From: Emydura subglobosa
Lineage: Eukaryota > Chordata > Testudines > Chelidae
DNA: 64,000 nt
Direction of reading: 5' to 3'
Assembly: GCA_007922225.1 (NCBI GenBank)
Contig: ML680053.1
Coordinates: 17,745,730-17,809,729 of the forward strand
This document shows positions 21,660 through 32,226 of this stretch, piece by piece; position 1 is the first letter of the stretch; every line of letters starts with the position of its first letter. The notes under the pieces were generated by a model. That model ran no database searches, was not told the origin of the DNA, and was given only the letters and a program-made list of their open reading frames with translations. A program made the position numbers and the translations under genes.

Positions 21660-21780
21660 ATTTGTTAGTGCTTCTGCAATCAATACCATCAGCTAATGTG
21701 CTGAGCTGGTGACAGAGACCAAAATCAATAAACCTTGCCACATGCTTTTGTTTTAGGAAATGCAGCCTGTTAACTCTTAA
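21660..21780 (+). other. Copy B of the duplicated conserved-looking element
   Basis: This is the partner of 17,600-17,720, in the same orientation. It keeps AATCAATA, GCTAATGTG, GAGACC, AATCAATAAA and the 27-bp identical core (21,736-21,762). Homology stops shortly after the core on the right, where a 20-base A-run begins (21,779-21,798), and near AATCAATA on the left. The A-run could be a poly(A) tail, so a retroposed origin of this copy must be considered. I see no SINE promoter boxes. Confidence 0.55.
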
Positions 21781-21798
21781 AAAAAAAAAAAAAAAAAA
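21779..21798. repeat. A20 homopolymer
   Basis: An uninterrupted run of 20 A directly follows the conserved-looking copy B. Confidence 0.95.
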
Positions 21799-22139
21799 GA
21801 CACGCTTGCTCTCCCCTCCTCTCTCCATTATTATTTACCGTGGCAGTACTGAGAAGATTAGATCGGCAGGAAGATGAGCAGAGCTGCATAAGAATTCACA
21901 AAGTTTGCCTCAGTGTGGTTGCATAGCAGTTTTTTTTATGGGAGTTGGATGGAACTCAGCAACTTCACCTAATTCCAAAAACTCAGACTGAGATTTTTCA
22001 CCTTTCAATACAACATATTTCTAACTATAGTGCAACTCTGATTTTTTTTCCCTCCACCAAATTTATTACTTGCATTTCAGTAAAGGTGCGTAGACACCCA
22101 AAGATGCATTTTTAGGTGCCTCCATACATTTAAAAATCT
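21799..22139. other. Unassigned sequence
   Basis: No gene is seen. A fragment of a hairpin element (TTTTTAGGTGCCTCC, about 22,108) lies near the right end. Confidence 0.4.
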
Positions 22140-22640
22140 GTCCCCTAGTAATCCCAGTCAAGATCAGGTATCCATTATGCTAAACACTGTACAAATTGAT
22201 GCAGCAATTAAAATGTGATTGTATCCGAAGCAAATGTAACCATGCTATCTTTAACCTATTTACTATGGATAACAATAGTAGCTTAGACGTGACGGCACAA
22301 ATGTGCTCACCCTCCAAGGACCAGGGTTCCTGCTGGGCTCATAAGGGGTGGCTAGCCTGTGCTCAAGCCCACACTGCGATGTCTTCACTGCTATTGCTAC
22401 CCACGCTAGCTGGATTACAGCTCACATGGGAATGCCTACCTGCAAGACAATTACACCTTCATTTCCAGCCTTGACATACTCATAGGGAGAGAGAGTTTTT
22501 GCCCCAAAGAGCTTACAAACTACACAAGCAAGAGACAAAGAGTGGGAGGGGAAACAGAACTGAAGTGAGTTGGCCAAGGACAGGCAGCAGGAGTGGAAGA
22601 GCTTGGAAAATAATCCATGTCTCCTGTGCCTTGTTCAGTG
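22140..22640 (+). mobile_element. Old interspersed repeat interrupted by a ~270-bp insert
   Basis: A repeat reading TAAACACTGTACAAAT on the left (to about 22,200) resumes on the right at about 22,478 with TTTTTGCCCCAAAGAGCTTAC and GTGGGAGGGGAAACAG. The same host repeat, less divided, occurs at 26,320-26,790. The insert (about 22,205-22,474) contains GATGTCTTCACTGCTATTGC and reads like another non-coding DNA element. No clear inverted repeat or target duplication could be set for the insert. Confidence 0.5.
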
Positions 22641-22964
22641 TCCTTGGCAAATTCCATTATGGGGGAAGTCATCTCATTGCAGGGAGCCTATAGAAAGCCT
22701 CCAACCCAGTGATCTTGAATGTATGGGGGTGTGGAGGTGGTGCTGGAAGCAGAATGACCCAGGAATGTCTGTGTGCCAGGGTGGTGAACTTTGTACTGGC
22801 TCAGAATAAGCTACGCAAGGAGTTAAGCTGGGGTCACTTGATCCAAGCTCGTGTACACACAGTGGCCAAGATCCCATGCATAAAATGCTAGTCCAAGCTA
22901 AAGCCTGAGTGTCAGTCTCAGAGGTGTAGTATGCTGCAGCTTCACAGAGGGCCACCGCATTGAA
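22641..22964. other. Unassigned sequence
   Basis: No gene or confident repeat. Short open frames on both strands only. Confidence 0.4.
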
Positions 22965-24118
22965 AGAGTGGTTTCACCCTGTAAACGTGCCCTTCTGGGG
23001 GCAAGGTCAGGGGGGGGCGGGGTTCCCCTCTGAGTCCTTTCTAGAGGGGGACCGCTCTTCCTGACTCTCCCCTGTGGGGGGAGCCTAGTTCTTCGCCCAG
23101 GCCCTAGGCAGGGCGGGCAAGCCAATAGTCTTTCACCCTGGCCCTAGGCAGGGCGGGCGAGCCAATAGTCTTTCACCCCGGCCCTAGGCAGGGCTGGTAA
23201 ACAAGCAGTCTAGCGCCTGGCCCGTAGGCGGGGCTGGTCAAACAAGCAGTCTAGCGTCTGGGATGGTAAGGAAGGTAAGGTTCTCCCGGGGTGGCTCGGG
23301 AAGTGGGGAGGGGGACGCAGGCCCACCCGTCTCCACTGCGTCCCAGCCCAGGGCCCTAGCATTGGCAGGGGTACCTGTCACTGCGTTGGCGGGGCTCCGG
23401 CCGCAACATGCCAACCGGGTTTCCCATACTCAGCCACCATTTAGGGCTGTCCCTGGGCTTCTTCCTCCCCGTACCCACAGGTACCTGATTCCTCCGGGTC
23501 ACCGGGATGTGGTAGTCCCATCAGGCCCTCCTCATCCACCAGCAGCAGCTCTGGCAACTCCATAGGCTCCTCCTCGGAGGGGAGTTCCTCCAGGTCCTCT
23601 GGCCCCCAGGCCACCGGTAGGGCCGGTAAGTTCTCCAGGTCCCAGGCTCGGTACTGCTCGGGTCTATCCTCCTCGGGTTCCCTGGCAGCAGGCAGCCTGG
23701 GCGGGTCCTCCTCTGGCTCCTAGGCAGCGGGTGACACAGGTGGGCTCCCCTCTGACTCCCAGGCAGCAGAGGACTCAGATAGGTTCTCCACCAGTCCCCA
23801 GTCTGGGGTTAAGACGGGCCTTTCCCCTTCAGCGTGGGCCTCAGGCCTGGTTCTAGCATGGAGCATCCAAGGAGAGGCATCCTTCTCCCTCAACCATCCC
23901 CACCTGACTGAGCTTGCGGGCCGGGGTTTTAAAGGCCTGGCTCCGCCTCCCTGCTTCCGGTCAGGTGGTGTCTGCCCGGCTTCTAAAGGCCTGGCCCCAC
24001 CTCCCTGCTTCCAGTCAGGTGATCATCTTCTGGGCTCTAGCAGCCAGGGTGGGTTTGGTTCTCCCTCCGGGTCCCTCTCAGAAGGGAACCATCCCTCCCG
24101 GCTACACACCCTCTCAGA
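22965..24118 (-). repeat. GC-rich retroelement-like block, minus orientation
   Basis: On the minus strand, about 23,800-23,480 encodes a Glu/Pro/Leu-rich, strongly acidic stretch broken by stops. It has repeated units of the form PEEDPPRLPAA and PEDLEELPSEEEP. Downstream of it in the same sense lie the four ~40-bp tandem units at 23,101-23,260. A block with the same acidic coding and similar GC-rich tandem text occurs on the opposite strand at 37,490-38,440, so this is a dispersed family. I believe it belongs to an LTR-type retroelement leader, but no RT, protease or primer site is present to prove it. Confidence 0.55.
23101..23260. repeat. Four tandem ~40-bp GC-rich units
   Basis: The unit boundaries are 23,101-23,140, 23,141-23,180, 23,181-23,219 and 23,220-23,260. 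Each starts GCCCTAGGCAGGGC or a close variant. Units 1 and 2 differ at only two or three positions. Units 3 and 4 share AACAAGCAGTCTAGCG in place of AGCCAATAGTCTTTCAC, so the array has two sub-types. A partial unit seems to precede the first. Confidence 0.9.
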
Positions 24119-25824
24119 TACACATGAAGATTACATGCGTGAAGTCTAATTTTGGGGCTCTATACAAGTTCCCAGAGTTTTACTTTGTAAGCAGGAAGTA
24201 TGTCATTATACTGGAACTGCAGCTGAAAAGCTGAGACATTGAATTGCTCAGGACAATCAGGCACGGGGGCCCAATTCTGCATTCCTTGTGCATCCATAAA
24301 TCTCCTCAAGGCATGCGGATTAGGCCCTAGAAAGGTTGCTTAAACCATTATTGCTCAAATATTTTCAGCACTCAGTTAAATGTAGTCTATTCCATATTCA
24401 GACACTCCAGTCTAAATAAAACGTGACAAGCAAATATCCAGACCGTCTGAGGTTAATCCTATTCTGTGGCTGTGCCGGGAAAGGAACCAATGTAATTCAG
24501 CTGCCTAAAGGGCTGCACAGTGGTCCTGAATCACTACGTTATACCAGTTTAATATAGATGTAACTCCACTGAAATGGGTATGGAGTTACATTGGCACAGA
24601 ACAGGAGTCATGCAACAGTCACAACCACATTCCCCCTAAGTGACAGGAGCGCCATTCCACAGAGGCCCCCCCTGCCCAGCAGTATCTGATGAGTGAGATG
24701 GGCAGGCCCAGACAGCATTAGGGATGGATTTGAGGGCTCCCTGAACTTCTGTGCACACCGATTGGGAGTCCTATTTCATGGGATCCTCAGTTCTGCATTC
24801 AAATAATGATTAACTTAAAGCACGATTTTATCAAGTGAAAAAAAAGAGATTTGTGGCTGCATCCTCATCTGTAATTCAAGTATAAAACTGAAGCTAGAGA
24901 ATCTATATCTTGTGTTCATCTTAACACAGACAGAAAGGTTTTGTGGCACGTTGGGTGGGTTTCTTTCACAAAGTCAAAATCAAAAGCCCTCACAGGTTTC
25001 AGCTTGGAAGGATTTTTATTTTTTATAGCCAAGTTATAAACCCCTGAAAAATGGGTCCTCTAATGGAAGTGCTGACACAACATTAACTAGAGCAGCATGA
25101 ACTGCACCACAGTAATTTATTTACATGTTGCTTTTCAATTACTTTTGTTGCTATTGTTATCATTTTTATGGCAAGTATTATATTCCAACAAGTTTCTGAT
25201 TTGCAATTTTATTCTGCAATCTTTACAGTTGGCTGGGGTCTTCTTACAAATTAATTACACTGTTCAAAGAAATTGCTTAGGACTAGAAAACTGACAATTT
25301 ATTATGGTTACAAGAGGGAAAACTTAATGTTTTCACTGCAGTGTGGGCCCAGTCCTATTGTCATTGGGGAGATCAGTGGTAAGTAATAATGTAATATTAG
25401 TTCTCCTGAATCAATAGCAGACACTTGTTTACAAGTCAAAAAGATTGTTGGCCTGATTCTCTTCTACTTCCAACAGGATTACCTGGATGTAACAGCATTG
25501 ATTTCAGTGAATGTACTGATTGCCCCTGGTAAGAGAGAAGAAGCAGGCCTTGTACCTTTGCAAATTAATATTTTAAGATAGAGACAGGCCTGAACTCGAG
25601 CCTGAATCCCAAACCAAAACACATGAAGAGTGTGGGAAGCTTGGGTCCAGCTTTATTCAGTTTTATCTGAATCACAAGGTAAAATCACAGAACATTTTTG
25701 AAGTAAGCTATTCAGAATCAAACACTCAAACGGAGCAGAAGAAACACAGAGCTCAGAATAGTGGGGCCTTGATCCCTGTGATTGGTGTGTGTAGGTGTTA
25801 CTAGTACAGAAATCATCATACTTG
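24119..25824. other. Low-repeat sequence with small hairpins
   Basis: No gene was recognised. The termini GGCCTGATTCTCTTCT and AGAGAAGAAGCAGGCC at about 25,450-25,550 make one ~100-bp hairpin element. A similar partial element starts with GGGCCCAATTCTGC at about 24,267. Confidence 0.45.
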
Positions 25825-26060
25825 GTCCAAAACAGCGTGGCCTAGTACATAAAGCACTCAACAGGTATAGAGAAAACATGGGTTCTAATGCTGGCTCTGC
25901 CACTTACCAGGTATCTGACCTTGGGCAAGTCACTTTAGCTCTCCAGGCCTCTGTTTTGCCATGTGTAAATATAAGAATAATGATAGTAACCTTCTTGGAA
26001 AGCCCTTTGAAATCCACTGAGGAAAATCACTATATAAGAGTTGGTATTATTAATAATTTT
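25825..26060 (+). mobile_element. MIR-type SINE, plus orientation
   Basis: The head reads GGCCTAGTACATAAAGCACT ... GGGTTCTAATGCTGGC. The core reads CTCTGCCACTTACCAGG, CTTGGGCAAGTCACTTTAG and a CATGTGTAAATA stretch. The tail ends in GTTGGTATTATTAATAA. Head, core and tail are in MIR order. Confidence 0.85.
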
Positions 26061-26319
26061 AGATTTTATCTATTAAAAATAAAGAAAGCTGAAAAGGAAA
26101 AAGGTCTGTTCAAGATGCCTACCTTTCCCTTTCTTCACATCAGTTATGCAAAGATTAAAACATCCCAGTTTACATCAGTCAGGATAACTTGACTTTTTCT
26201 CCCACTCCTCCCCCCCCCAAACACACATTAACTGAGTTTTAAGTTTGTTAAGAAAGATGTCACATGCTCTTCATTTAATGTTGAGATCTTGTTTCTTACA
26301 TGAGTCATATTTGTATTAT

Positions 26320-26790
26320 TTGTTATTATGATAGCACTCAAAAGCCCCAATCTGAGAGCAAGACCCCATTGTGCTAGGTGCTGTACAAACACATGGGCCT
26401 AGTCTACACTTAAAATGTAGGTCGACATGGCTACAGTGCTCAGAAGTGTGAAAAATCCACCATCCCTGAGTGCTACAGCTATGACAACCTAACCCCTTGT
26501 TTAGATGTCACTAGGTCAATAGAAGAACAATTTCATCCATCTAGCTACTGTCACTTGGGGAGATGGAGTTCCTACAGCAACAGAAAGCCCCCTTCCATCA
26601 CTGTATAGTCTGCATCTACACTGCAGGGTTACAGCAGCATAGTTATGGCACTGTAACTATGCCACTATAGCACCCATAACACAGAAAGCATCACAGCAAG
26701 ACAATCCTGGCCTGAAAGAGCTTGCAGTCTAAACAGACATGCAAAGGGTGCAAGGCAGAAAGTCAAAATTCCTCTAGAGCACAAATCTTC
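26320..26790 (+). mobile_element. Old interspersed repeat split by a DNA element
   Basis: The host repeat reads ACCCCATTGTGCTAGGTGC and TGTACAAACACA up to 26,393. It resumes after 26,683 with GACAATCCTGGCCTG, AAAGAGCTTGCAGTCTAA and ACAGACATGCAAAGG. The same host text occurs, differently interrupted, at 22,140-22,640. The family name is not certain to me. Confidence 0.6.
26394..26677. mobile_element. Non-autonomous DNA element with 6-bp target duplication
   Basis: The element begins GGGCCTAGTCTACACTT, a version of the GGGCTATGTCTACAC end, and has no coding sequence. AACACA lies immediately on both sides (26,388-26,393 and 26,678-26,683), and removing the element plus one copy rejoins the host repeat. 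The right end (CCACTATAGCACCCAT) is decayed. Internal motifs GTGAAAAATCCACCATCC and GAGTGCTACAGCTATG recall the split element at 14,920. Confidence 0.75.
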
Positions 26791-27151
26791 ATACACAACC
26801 CAACTATTTTAAGTGTGGTAACTGGGTGAACAGCACAAACACAGCAGAAGTAGTCATGTGAGCACATGGAAGAGGGAACAGTCCACAGTTTATCCATATA
26901 CAGGGGAAGCATATGTTACACATGTAAGCCTGTAATTGGCTTGGATAACACACTCCTAGGCTCTGCCTGATAACAGTTGCGTGTGGTTGTATCACTCTAA
27001 GGAGGGTAGAAAACAAGCAATCTCCCTTCTATGATCTTATTTTTATTTCTTCTTAAAACAGAAATGGGCATTTCTCATCCTTGCTCAACAGGAAAGGACA
27101 CTGAGCATAACTTTAATAGCGAGTTTTATGTACCTTTGAATGCTTCTGGAT
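26791..27151. other. Unassigned sequence
   Basis: No gene or repeat was recognised between the nested repeat and the LTR that starts near 27,152. Confidence 0.45.
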
Positions 27152-27582
27152 CACCATAGTAGGATGTGCTCTGTCCTCACACTCTGATGTCCCAGAAAAC
27201 ACTCCAACTTTCTAGTAATTGGCAACTTTGTGGGAATTTGTTTAAATTCCCAACATCAGCACCAATATAGTCTCATGCAGAATAATATCTACAATTTTTC
27301 TTCCCCTTTAGCCCTTTCCCACAGGGCTATGGAGAAGCAGAGCATCACCCTTCCTTAAGCTCTCAGAGCCTTACTGGGCTCAGCTAGTCCATATCCTCCC
27401 TCTTCACTTCCTTCCTCTCTCTTCTTTTATATCCTTCAGCTGAGAGCTAATCTGTTCATCAGCTCTCCCAGCCTGATCAGTTAAGTAGCTGTATATCCCC
27501 CATCAGCCTTCTCCAGCTGAACTAATCAATGCTTAAGTGATCAGAGGAGATCACCTGCTGGCTTCCAGCCCTCTGTCACGCA
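27152..27582 (-). repeat. 3' LTR of the 27-32.6 kb element
   Basis: The right edge is placed at 27,582 because the minus strand there reads CAGGGAGGAGG then TGCGTGACAG, a purine-rich tract followed by TG. The LTR shares with its partner at 32,227 a conserved order of blocks, among them TGTGCTCTGTC, ACTGGGCTCAGC, CAGCTGA...GCTAAT, CATCAGCCTTCTCCA and TTCCAGCCCTCT. A TATA-like GGATATAAAAG lies on the minus strand at 27,425-27,434. Confidence 0.85.
27425..27434 (-). promoter_or_regulatory. TATA-like site in 3' LTR
   Basis: The minus strand reads GGATATAAAA. The same place in the 5' LTR (32,496-32,505) reads GGGTATAAAG, so the site is kept in both LTRs. Confidence 0.6.
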
Positions 27583-28111
27583 CCTCCTCCCTGTGATGAA
27601 TGCTGAGGTTCCTTTTTCCTCATGCCCTGGCTTCTTTAGAGGAGGCACCAGGTACCTTATCCCCATACTTGTCCCCAAGGTGGTTTTCCCTGTCACATTT
27701 TGTGGGTGAGTGTATCCCCATAATTCTGTTTCAGTCCTCTGCTCGTCACACCAGGGGCAATTCAAATATCTAATCTCCTCCCCCTCTTTCTTTTGGGGCA
27801 GGGCATGTCTTATCCTGTCATCATATTTTTTTCTCTATGGCCTCTCATTCTCCTAGTCCTACCAATGTGTCTTGGGGTTCCTTCTCCTGAAGTCCTGGGA
27901 GTGAATGTTCTGTGGACAGCCCATCCCCCGCCGATTCTTTTGCGTTTCCTTTTCCCGCCCTAATGCCTGCTTGGCCATTCTGTCCTTTCCTCCATTTTCC
28001 CCTTGAGAATGTTTTTGTTTCCCTCTTTCACCCCCTATCTTGTATCCTTTTGTCTAGGGTTCATCTGTTCCCCTGCTTTGAGCCTTTCTGCTGTAGACCC
28101 CATGTAGGTGC

Positions 28112-28320
28112 CTACTTTCTTCCTAAAAAGGAAGGGGCTCCAGTCTGTCCATAACACCGTTGGATGGGGCAACCCATCCACACCCATAACCTGTTTACAT
28201 CTGAATTTTCTCTAGACCTCCAGGGGTATCTTTCTCCATGGATATACTCCAGACTCATCCTTTTCCCTGGCAGTATCCAGTGTGGCTTTACCACATCTTT
28301 CCTAACCAGCAAACATCCTG
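28112..28320 (-). pseudogene. Possible protease-like remnant downstream of gag
   Basis: Past the gag stretch, a second minus-strand frame reads LLVRKDVVKPHWILPG and then EYIHGERYPW. This resembles the stretch after the DTG/DSG box of retroelement proteases of this general type (TLVRxDLV ... IHGxxxxYP). The aspartate box itself is not legible. The position directly after the zinc knuckle is right for a protease. I hold this loosely. Confidence 0.4.
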
Positions 28321-28754
28321 ATGAAGTGTCCATTAGGCTGCCCTCCCATCTCCTCCACACCTTCACAAAGATGGTTGGTTGGTATTTTCCTCTGCCACTC
28401 CCCCAGGGTCCCAGTCCAACCACAAAATTCGGCCATCCCATAGCCCATATAATGGGAGTCTCTTTTTATATATCCATGTCTCCCACATTGGTAGCAGGTA
28501 ATTTCCCACCTCTCTGAAGGAGTTCCTCTGCTCTCCTGCATTTTATTCCTGGCCAATTCTCCAATCTTCTTTCCCAGCTCGTGTCTCTTAAATGGACACA
28601 CCACTTGGTGGGGAAAATCTGCTTCCTCACACTCCTCTGTGGGATGGAACATCAACTCCAGTGTTGTGGGTTTTTGCCTCATAACCCGAACATTGGCATC
28701 AATGAGGCCTTTTAAAAATTGCTCCAGAATTATGGTGTCCATAATTTCATCCAC
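28302..28754 (-). pseudogene. Retroelement gag remnant with decayed zinc knuckle
   Basis: The open stretch covers about 150 codons, and its start is not a true gene start because homologous-looking text continues upstream to about 29,080 in other frames. Around residues 87-102 it carries a knuckle-like CYQCGRHGYIKRDSHY. The first two cysteines of a CCHC knuckle are kept, but the His position reads Tyr and the last Cys reads Ser, so zinc binding should be lost. Upstream residues (QFLKGLIDANVRVMRQ, then a PTTLEL block) fit the end of a capsid region. Gag would form the particle and bind RNA. The frame closes at a stop near 28,302, and gag is cut off from its N-terminal part by the CR1 insertion at 29,090. 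Confidence 0.75.
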
Positions 28755-29089
28755 ACTCTGTGTATCCAGCTTTAACTAATGGGTAGCTGAATCCGTTAAT
28801 CTTGAGCCTCCCTGCCAAATAGGTGCTAACCAGAGAGAGCCCACATTCCTCTGTCCTAGCTGGTTCCCATTGCCATCCATTCAAATGTCATTAGAAATGC
28901 ATCTGAGGCATCTGCAGGCCCCATTTTACACTGTCTGGCCCCTTAGGGCCAATTTCTGTTCTCTGTACCAGGACTCACCCATTTCTGAAGCAACTCCTGC
29001 TGCACTTGCGTGTGTCCCTGATAAATTCTTGACACATTAGCAGAGATTTCTGGAAGGACTGCATAATCTGTTGCAGCTCTTTCTGTTCA
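28755..29089 (-). pseudogene. N-terminal gag-like text, frameshifted
   Basis: On the minus strand, words such as a KMGPADASDAF-like and TYLAGRLKING-like block can be read only by changing frame and crossing stops. They lie where the capsid N-terminus should be. The text is broken off at 29,090 by the 3' end of the CR1 insertion. Confidence 0.45.
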
Positions 29090-32085
29090 TTGAATCATAG
29101 ACTTTATGGTGAGATGGGACCATCATGATCATCTAGTCTGACCTGCTGCACAATGCAGGCCACAGAATCCTGCCCACCCACTCCTGAAATAGACCCCCTA
29201 ACCTCTGCCTGAGTTACTGAAATAATCAAATTGTGATTTAAAGGCTTCAAGTTACAAAGAATCCACCATTTATACTAGTTTAAAACTGCTAGTGACCTGT
29301 CCCCCATGCTGTTGTACAGGAAGGCAAAACACCCCCAGGTGCCCATCTGACCGGGAGGAAAATTCCTTCCTGACCCCATACATGGCAGTCAGATGGACCC
29401 AGAGCATTTTGGCAAGACCCAACAGCCAGACACCAGGAAAGAATTCTCTGTAGTAACTCAGAGTCCTCTCCATCTAGTGTCCCATCACTAGCTATTGGAG
29501 ATATTTGCTACTAGCAGTTGCACACTGGCTATATATACCCTTCATAAACCTTTCAAACTCATTCATGAAGCCAATTAGGTTTTTTGCCCCCACTGCTCCC
29601 CTTGAAATACCATTCCTGAACTTAACTCTTCTAATTAATGTTAGCAACATTAATCTAATTTCAAGCATAAACTTGTTGAATACAAGTTTATATCATTTGT
29701 TCTTGCATCCACATTGGCCCATAACTTAAATAATTTATCTCCCTCCTGGGTATTGATCCCTCTGATGAATTTATAGAAAGCAATCATTTGGTTAAGCTAA
29801 ATAAGCAAAGCTCTTTGAGTCTCCTCTCATACGGCAGGCTTCCCATTCCTCTGATCATCCTAGTAACCCTTTTCTGCACCTGTTCTAATTTAAATGAATT
29901 TTTCTTAAACTCAAGAGACCAGAATTGCACACAGTATTCCAGATGAGCTCTCACCATTGCCTTGTATGATACTAACATTTCCCTATCTCTACCTGAAATA
30001 CCTCACCTGATTCATCCTAGGGATTGCATTATCCTTTTTCACAGCAGCATCACATTGGCGGTTCATAGTTATCCTGTGATCAACCAATATGCCCAGGTCT
30101 TTCTCCTCCTCTGTCACTTCCACCTGGTAATCATAGAAGATTAGAGTTGGAAGGGACCTCAGGAGGTCATCCAGTCCAACCCTCTGCTCAAAGCAGAACC
30201 AACCCCAACTAAATCATCCCAACCAAGGTTTTGTCAAGCCAGACCTTAAAAAACTCTAAAGATGGAGATTCCACCATCTCCCTGGATAATCCATTCCAGT
30301 GCATCACTACCCTACTAGTGAAAAACTTTTTCCAAACTAGACCTCCCCCACTGTAACTTGAGACCATTGCTCCTTGTTCCATCATCTGCAACCAATGAAA
30401 ACTGCCTAGCTCCATCCTTTCTGGAACACACCTGAAGGTAGTTGAAGACTGCTATCAAATCCTCCCTCAATCTTCTCTTCTGCAGACTAAATAAGTCCAG
30501 TTCCTCAGCCTCTCCTCATAAGTTATGTGCCCCAGCCCCTAATCATTTTTGTTGCCCTCTGCTAGGCTCTCTCCAATTTGTCCACATCCTTTCTGTAGTG
30601 ATGGGCCCAAAACTGGACACAATACTCCAAATGTTGTCTCACCAGTGCCGAATAGAGGGGAATAATCACTGTAATCCTTTTCTGCAGAACTGCTGCTTGG
30701 CTAGTTGGTCCCCAGTCTGTAGCAGTGCATGGGATTCCTCTATCCTAGGTGCAGGACTCTGCACTTCTCTTTGTTGAACCTCAACAGATTTCTTTTGGCC
30801 CAATCCTCCAATTTGTCTTGGTCACTCTGCATCCTATCCCTAACCTCAAGCATATCTACTACTCCACCCAGCTTAGTGTCATCTGCAAACTTGCTGAGGG
30901 TGCAATCCATCCCATCATCCACATCATTAATAAAGATGGAGAATAAAATTGGCCCCAGGACCGACCTGTGGGGCACACCGTTTCATACTGGCTGCCAACT
31001 AGACATCGAACCATTGATCAGTATCCATTGAGCCTGATGTTGTAGCCATCTTTCTATCCACTATCTAGTCCATTCATGAAACCCATAGTTCTTTAACTTG
31101 CTGGCAAGAATACTGTGGGAGACCATATAAAAAGCTTTGCTAAATCTAGGTATAAGTCTCTATTTTATAGCAAAAACTTTTGTTGTTAGCCCGTAAATAC
31201 ATGACCGAGCACTTTGCACTATTAAATTTCATCCCATATCTATTACTCCAGTTTTCAAAGTCATTCAGATCTTCTGGTATGATGTCCAAATCCTCCTTCA
31301 TATTGGCAATAGCACCCAACTTTGCGTCATCTGCAAATTATATTAGCACACTCCCACTTTTTGTGCCAAGGTCATTAATAAAAACGTTAAATAAGACTGG
31401 TCCCAAGAGTGATCCCTGAGGAACTCCACTAGTAACCTGCCTCCACTTGAAAACTGACCTTTGAGTATGACCTTCTGTAGTCTCCCTGTTAACCAGTTGC
31501 TTATCCGTCTTTCAATTCTCATATTAACCCTCATCTTCTCCAATTTAACTAATAATTTCCCTTGTGGAGCGGTATCAAATGTTTTACTGAAATGTTGATA
31601 TATTTGATATATTGCATTTCCTTTTGGCTAAAAAATCAGTTATCTTCCCAAAGAAAGAGATCAGGTTGTTCTGGCATGATCTAACTTTTGTAAAACCATG
31701 TTGTATTTTATCCCAATCACCATTTACCTCTATGTCTTTAACTATTTTCTCTTTCAAAATTTGTTCTAAGCTTTTGCATACAATTGAAGTTAAACTAACA
31801 AGTCTGTCGTTTCCCAGATCACATTTTCCCTCTTCCTTAAAAACAGCAATATTAGCAATCCTCCAGTCAAAAGGTTTGACTCAAGTTTACAGATTCATTA
31901 AAAATTCTAGCTATGAGGCTTTACATTTCATTGCCAGTTCCTTTAATATTCTTGGATGGAGATTGTCCAGGCCCACCAGCTTAGTCCCATTAAACTGTTT
32001 GAGTTTGACTTCCAGCTCGGACATGGTATTTTCTCTTCCATGTCCTCATTTCCATTATTCACCTTGCAATTAGCTGTAAGCCCCT
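29090..32085 (-). mobile_element. CR1 element inserted in the LTR retrotransposon (outer)
   Basis: The minus-strand 3' end lies at the left (GAATCATAGACTTTATGG). The element continues through the 3' untranslated region and RT C-terminus to about 30,130, is interrupted, and resumes at about 31,144 with RT text. On the minus strand that text reads as the C-terminal half, with the [17 protein letters not shown] block at about 31,490-31,440 and a catalytic-box region near 31,340-31,330. The right end near 32,085 lies within the region before RT motif A, so the copy is 5'-truncated. It carries many stops. Its position inside gag shows it is younger than the LTR element. Confidence 0.85.
30131..31143 (-). 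mobile_element. CR1 element nested inside the outer CR1
   Basis: A second CR1 3' end begins at 30,131 (ATCATAGAAGATTAGAGTTGG) in the middle of the outer copy's 3' half, and its 5' truncation lies at about 31,143. The 78-codon stretch at 30,740-30,976 keeps an intact catalytic box (SKFADDTKLGG) and the preceding VLGPILFSIFIND block. The 5' break falls in motif A, leaving FSKAF. It is better preserved than the outer copy and resembles the copy at 56,197-58,500, so it is the younger of the two here. Confidence 0.88.
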
Positions 32086-32207
32086 CATTACCCTAATAAT
32101 AACCATTATTATTACCAACCACTGCAGAGCCTGCTCCATCACCCAAACACCAAATCCTTACAGCAATTTCCTCAATATGTTTCTCGATCATGACTGGGGG
32201 AGTCAAA

Positions 32208-32224
32208 ATCCAGACAAGCTCCCA
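32208..32224 (-). other. Primer-binding site, tRNA-Pro-like
   Basis: Two bases inside the 5' LTR (whose minus-strand end is TATTACA) the sequence reads TGGGAGCTTGTCTGGAT. The 3' end of tRNA-Pro pairs with TGGGGGCTCGTCCGGGAT, so about 14 of 17 positions agree with one gap. The distance and orientation are right for priming minus-strand DNA synthesis. Confidence 0.75.
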
Positions 32225-32226
32225 GT

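Noticed and set aside
23101..23260. CRISPR array
   Set aside because: The units are contiguous with no unique spacers, and the genome is a vertebrate's.
28302..28754. Host zinc-finger gene
   Set aside because: The knuckle is of retroelement gag type and decayed, and it lies between two LTRs.
30740..30976. Possible functional reverse transcriptase gene, since FADD is intact
   Set aside because: The copy is cut at motif A and has stops on both sides. The intact box only shows the copy is younger.
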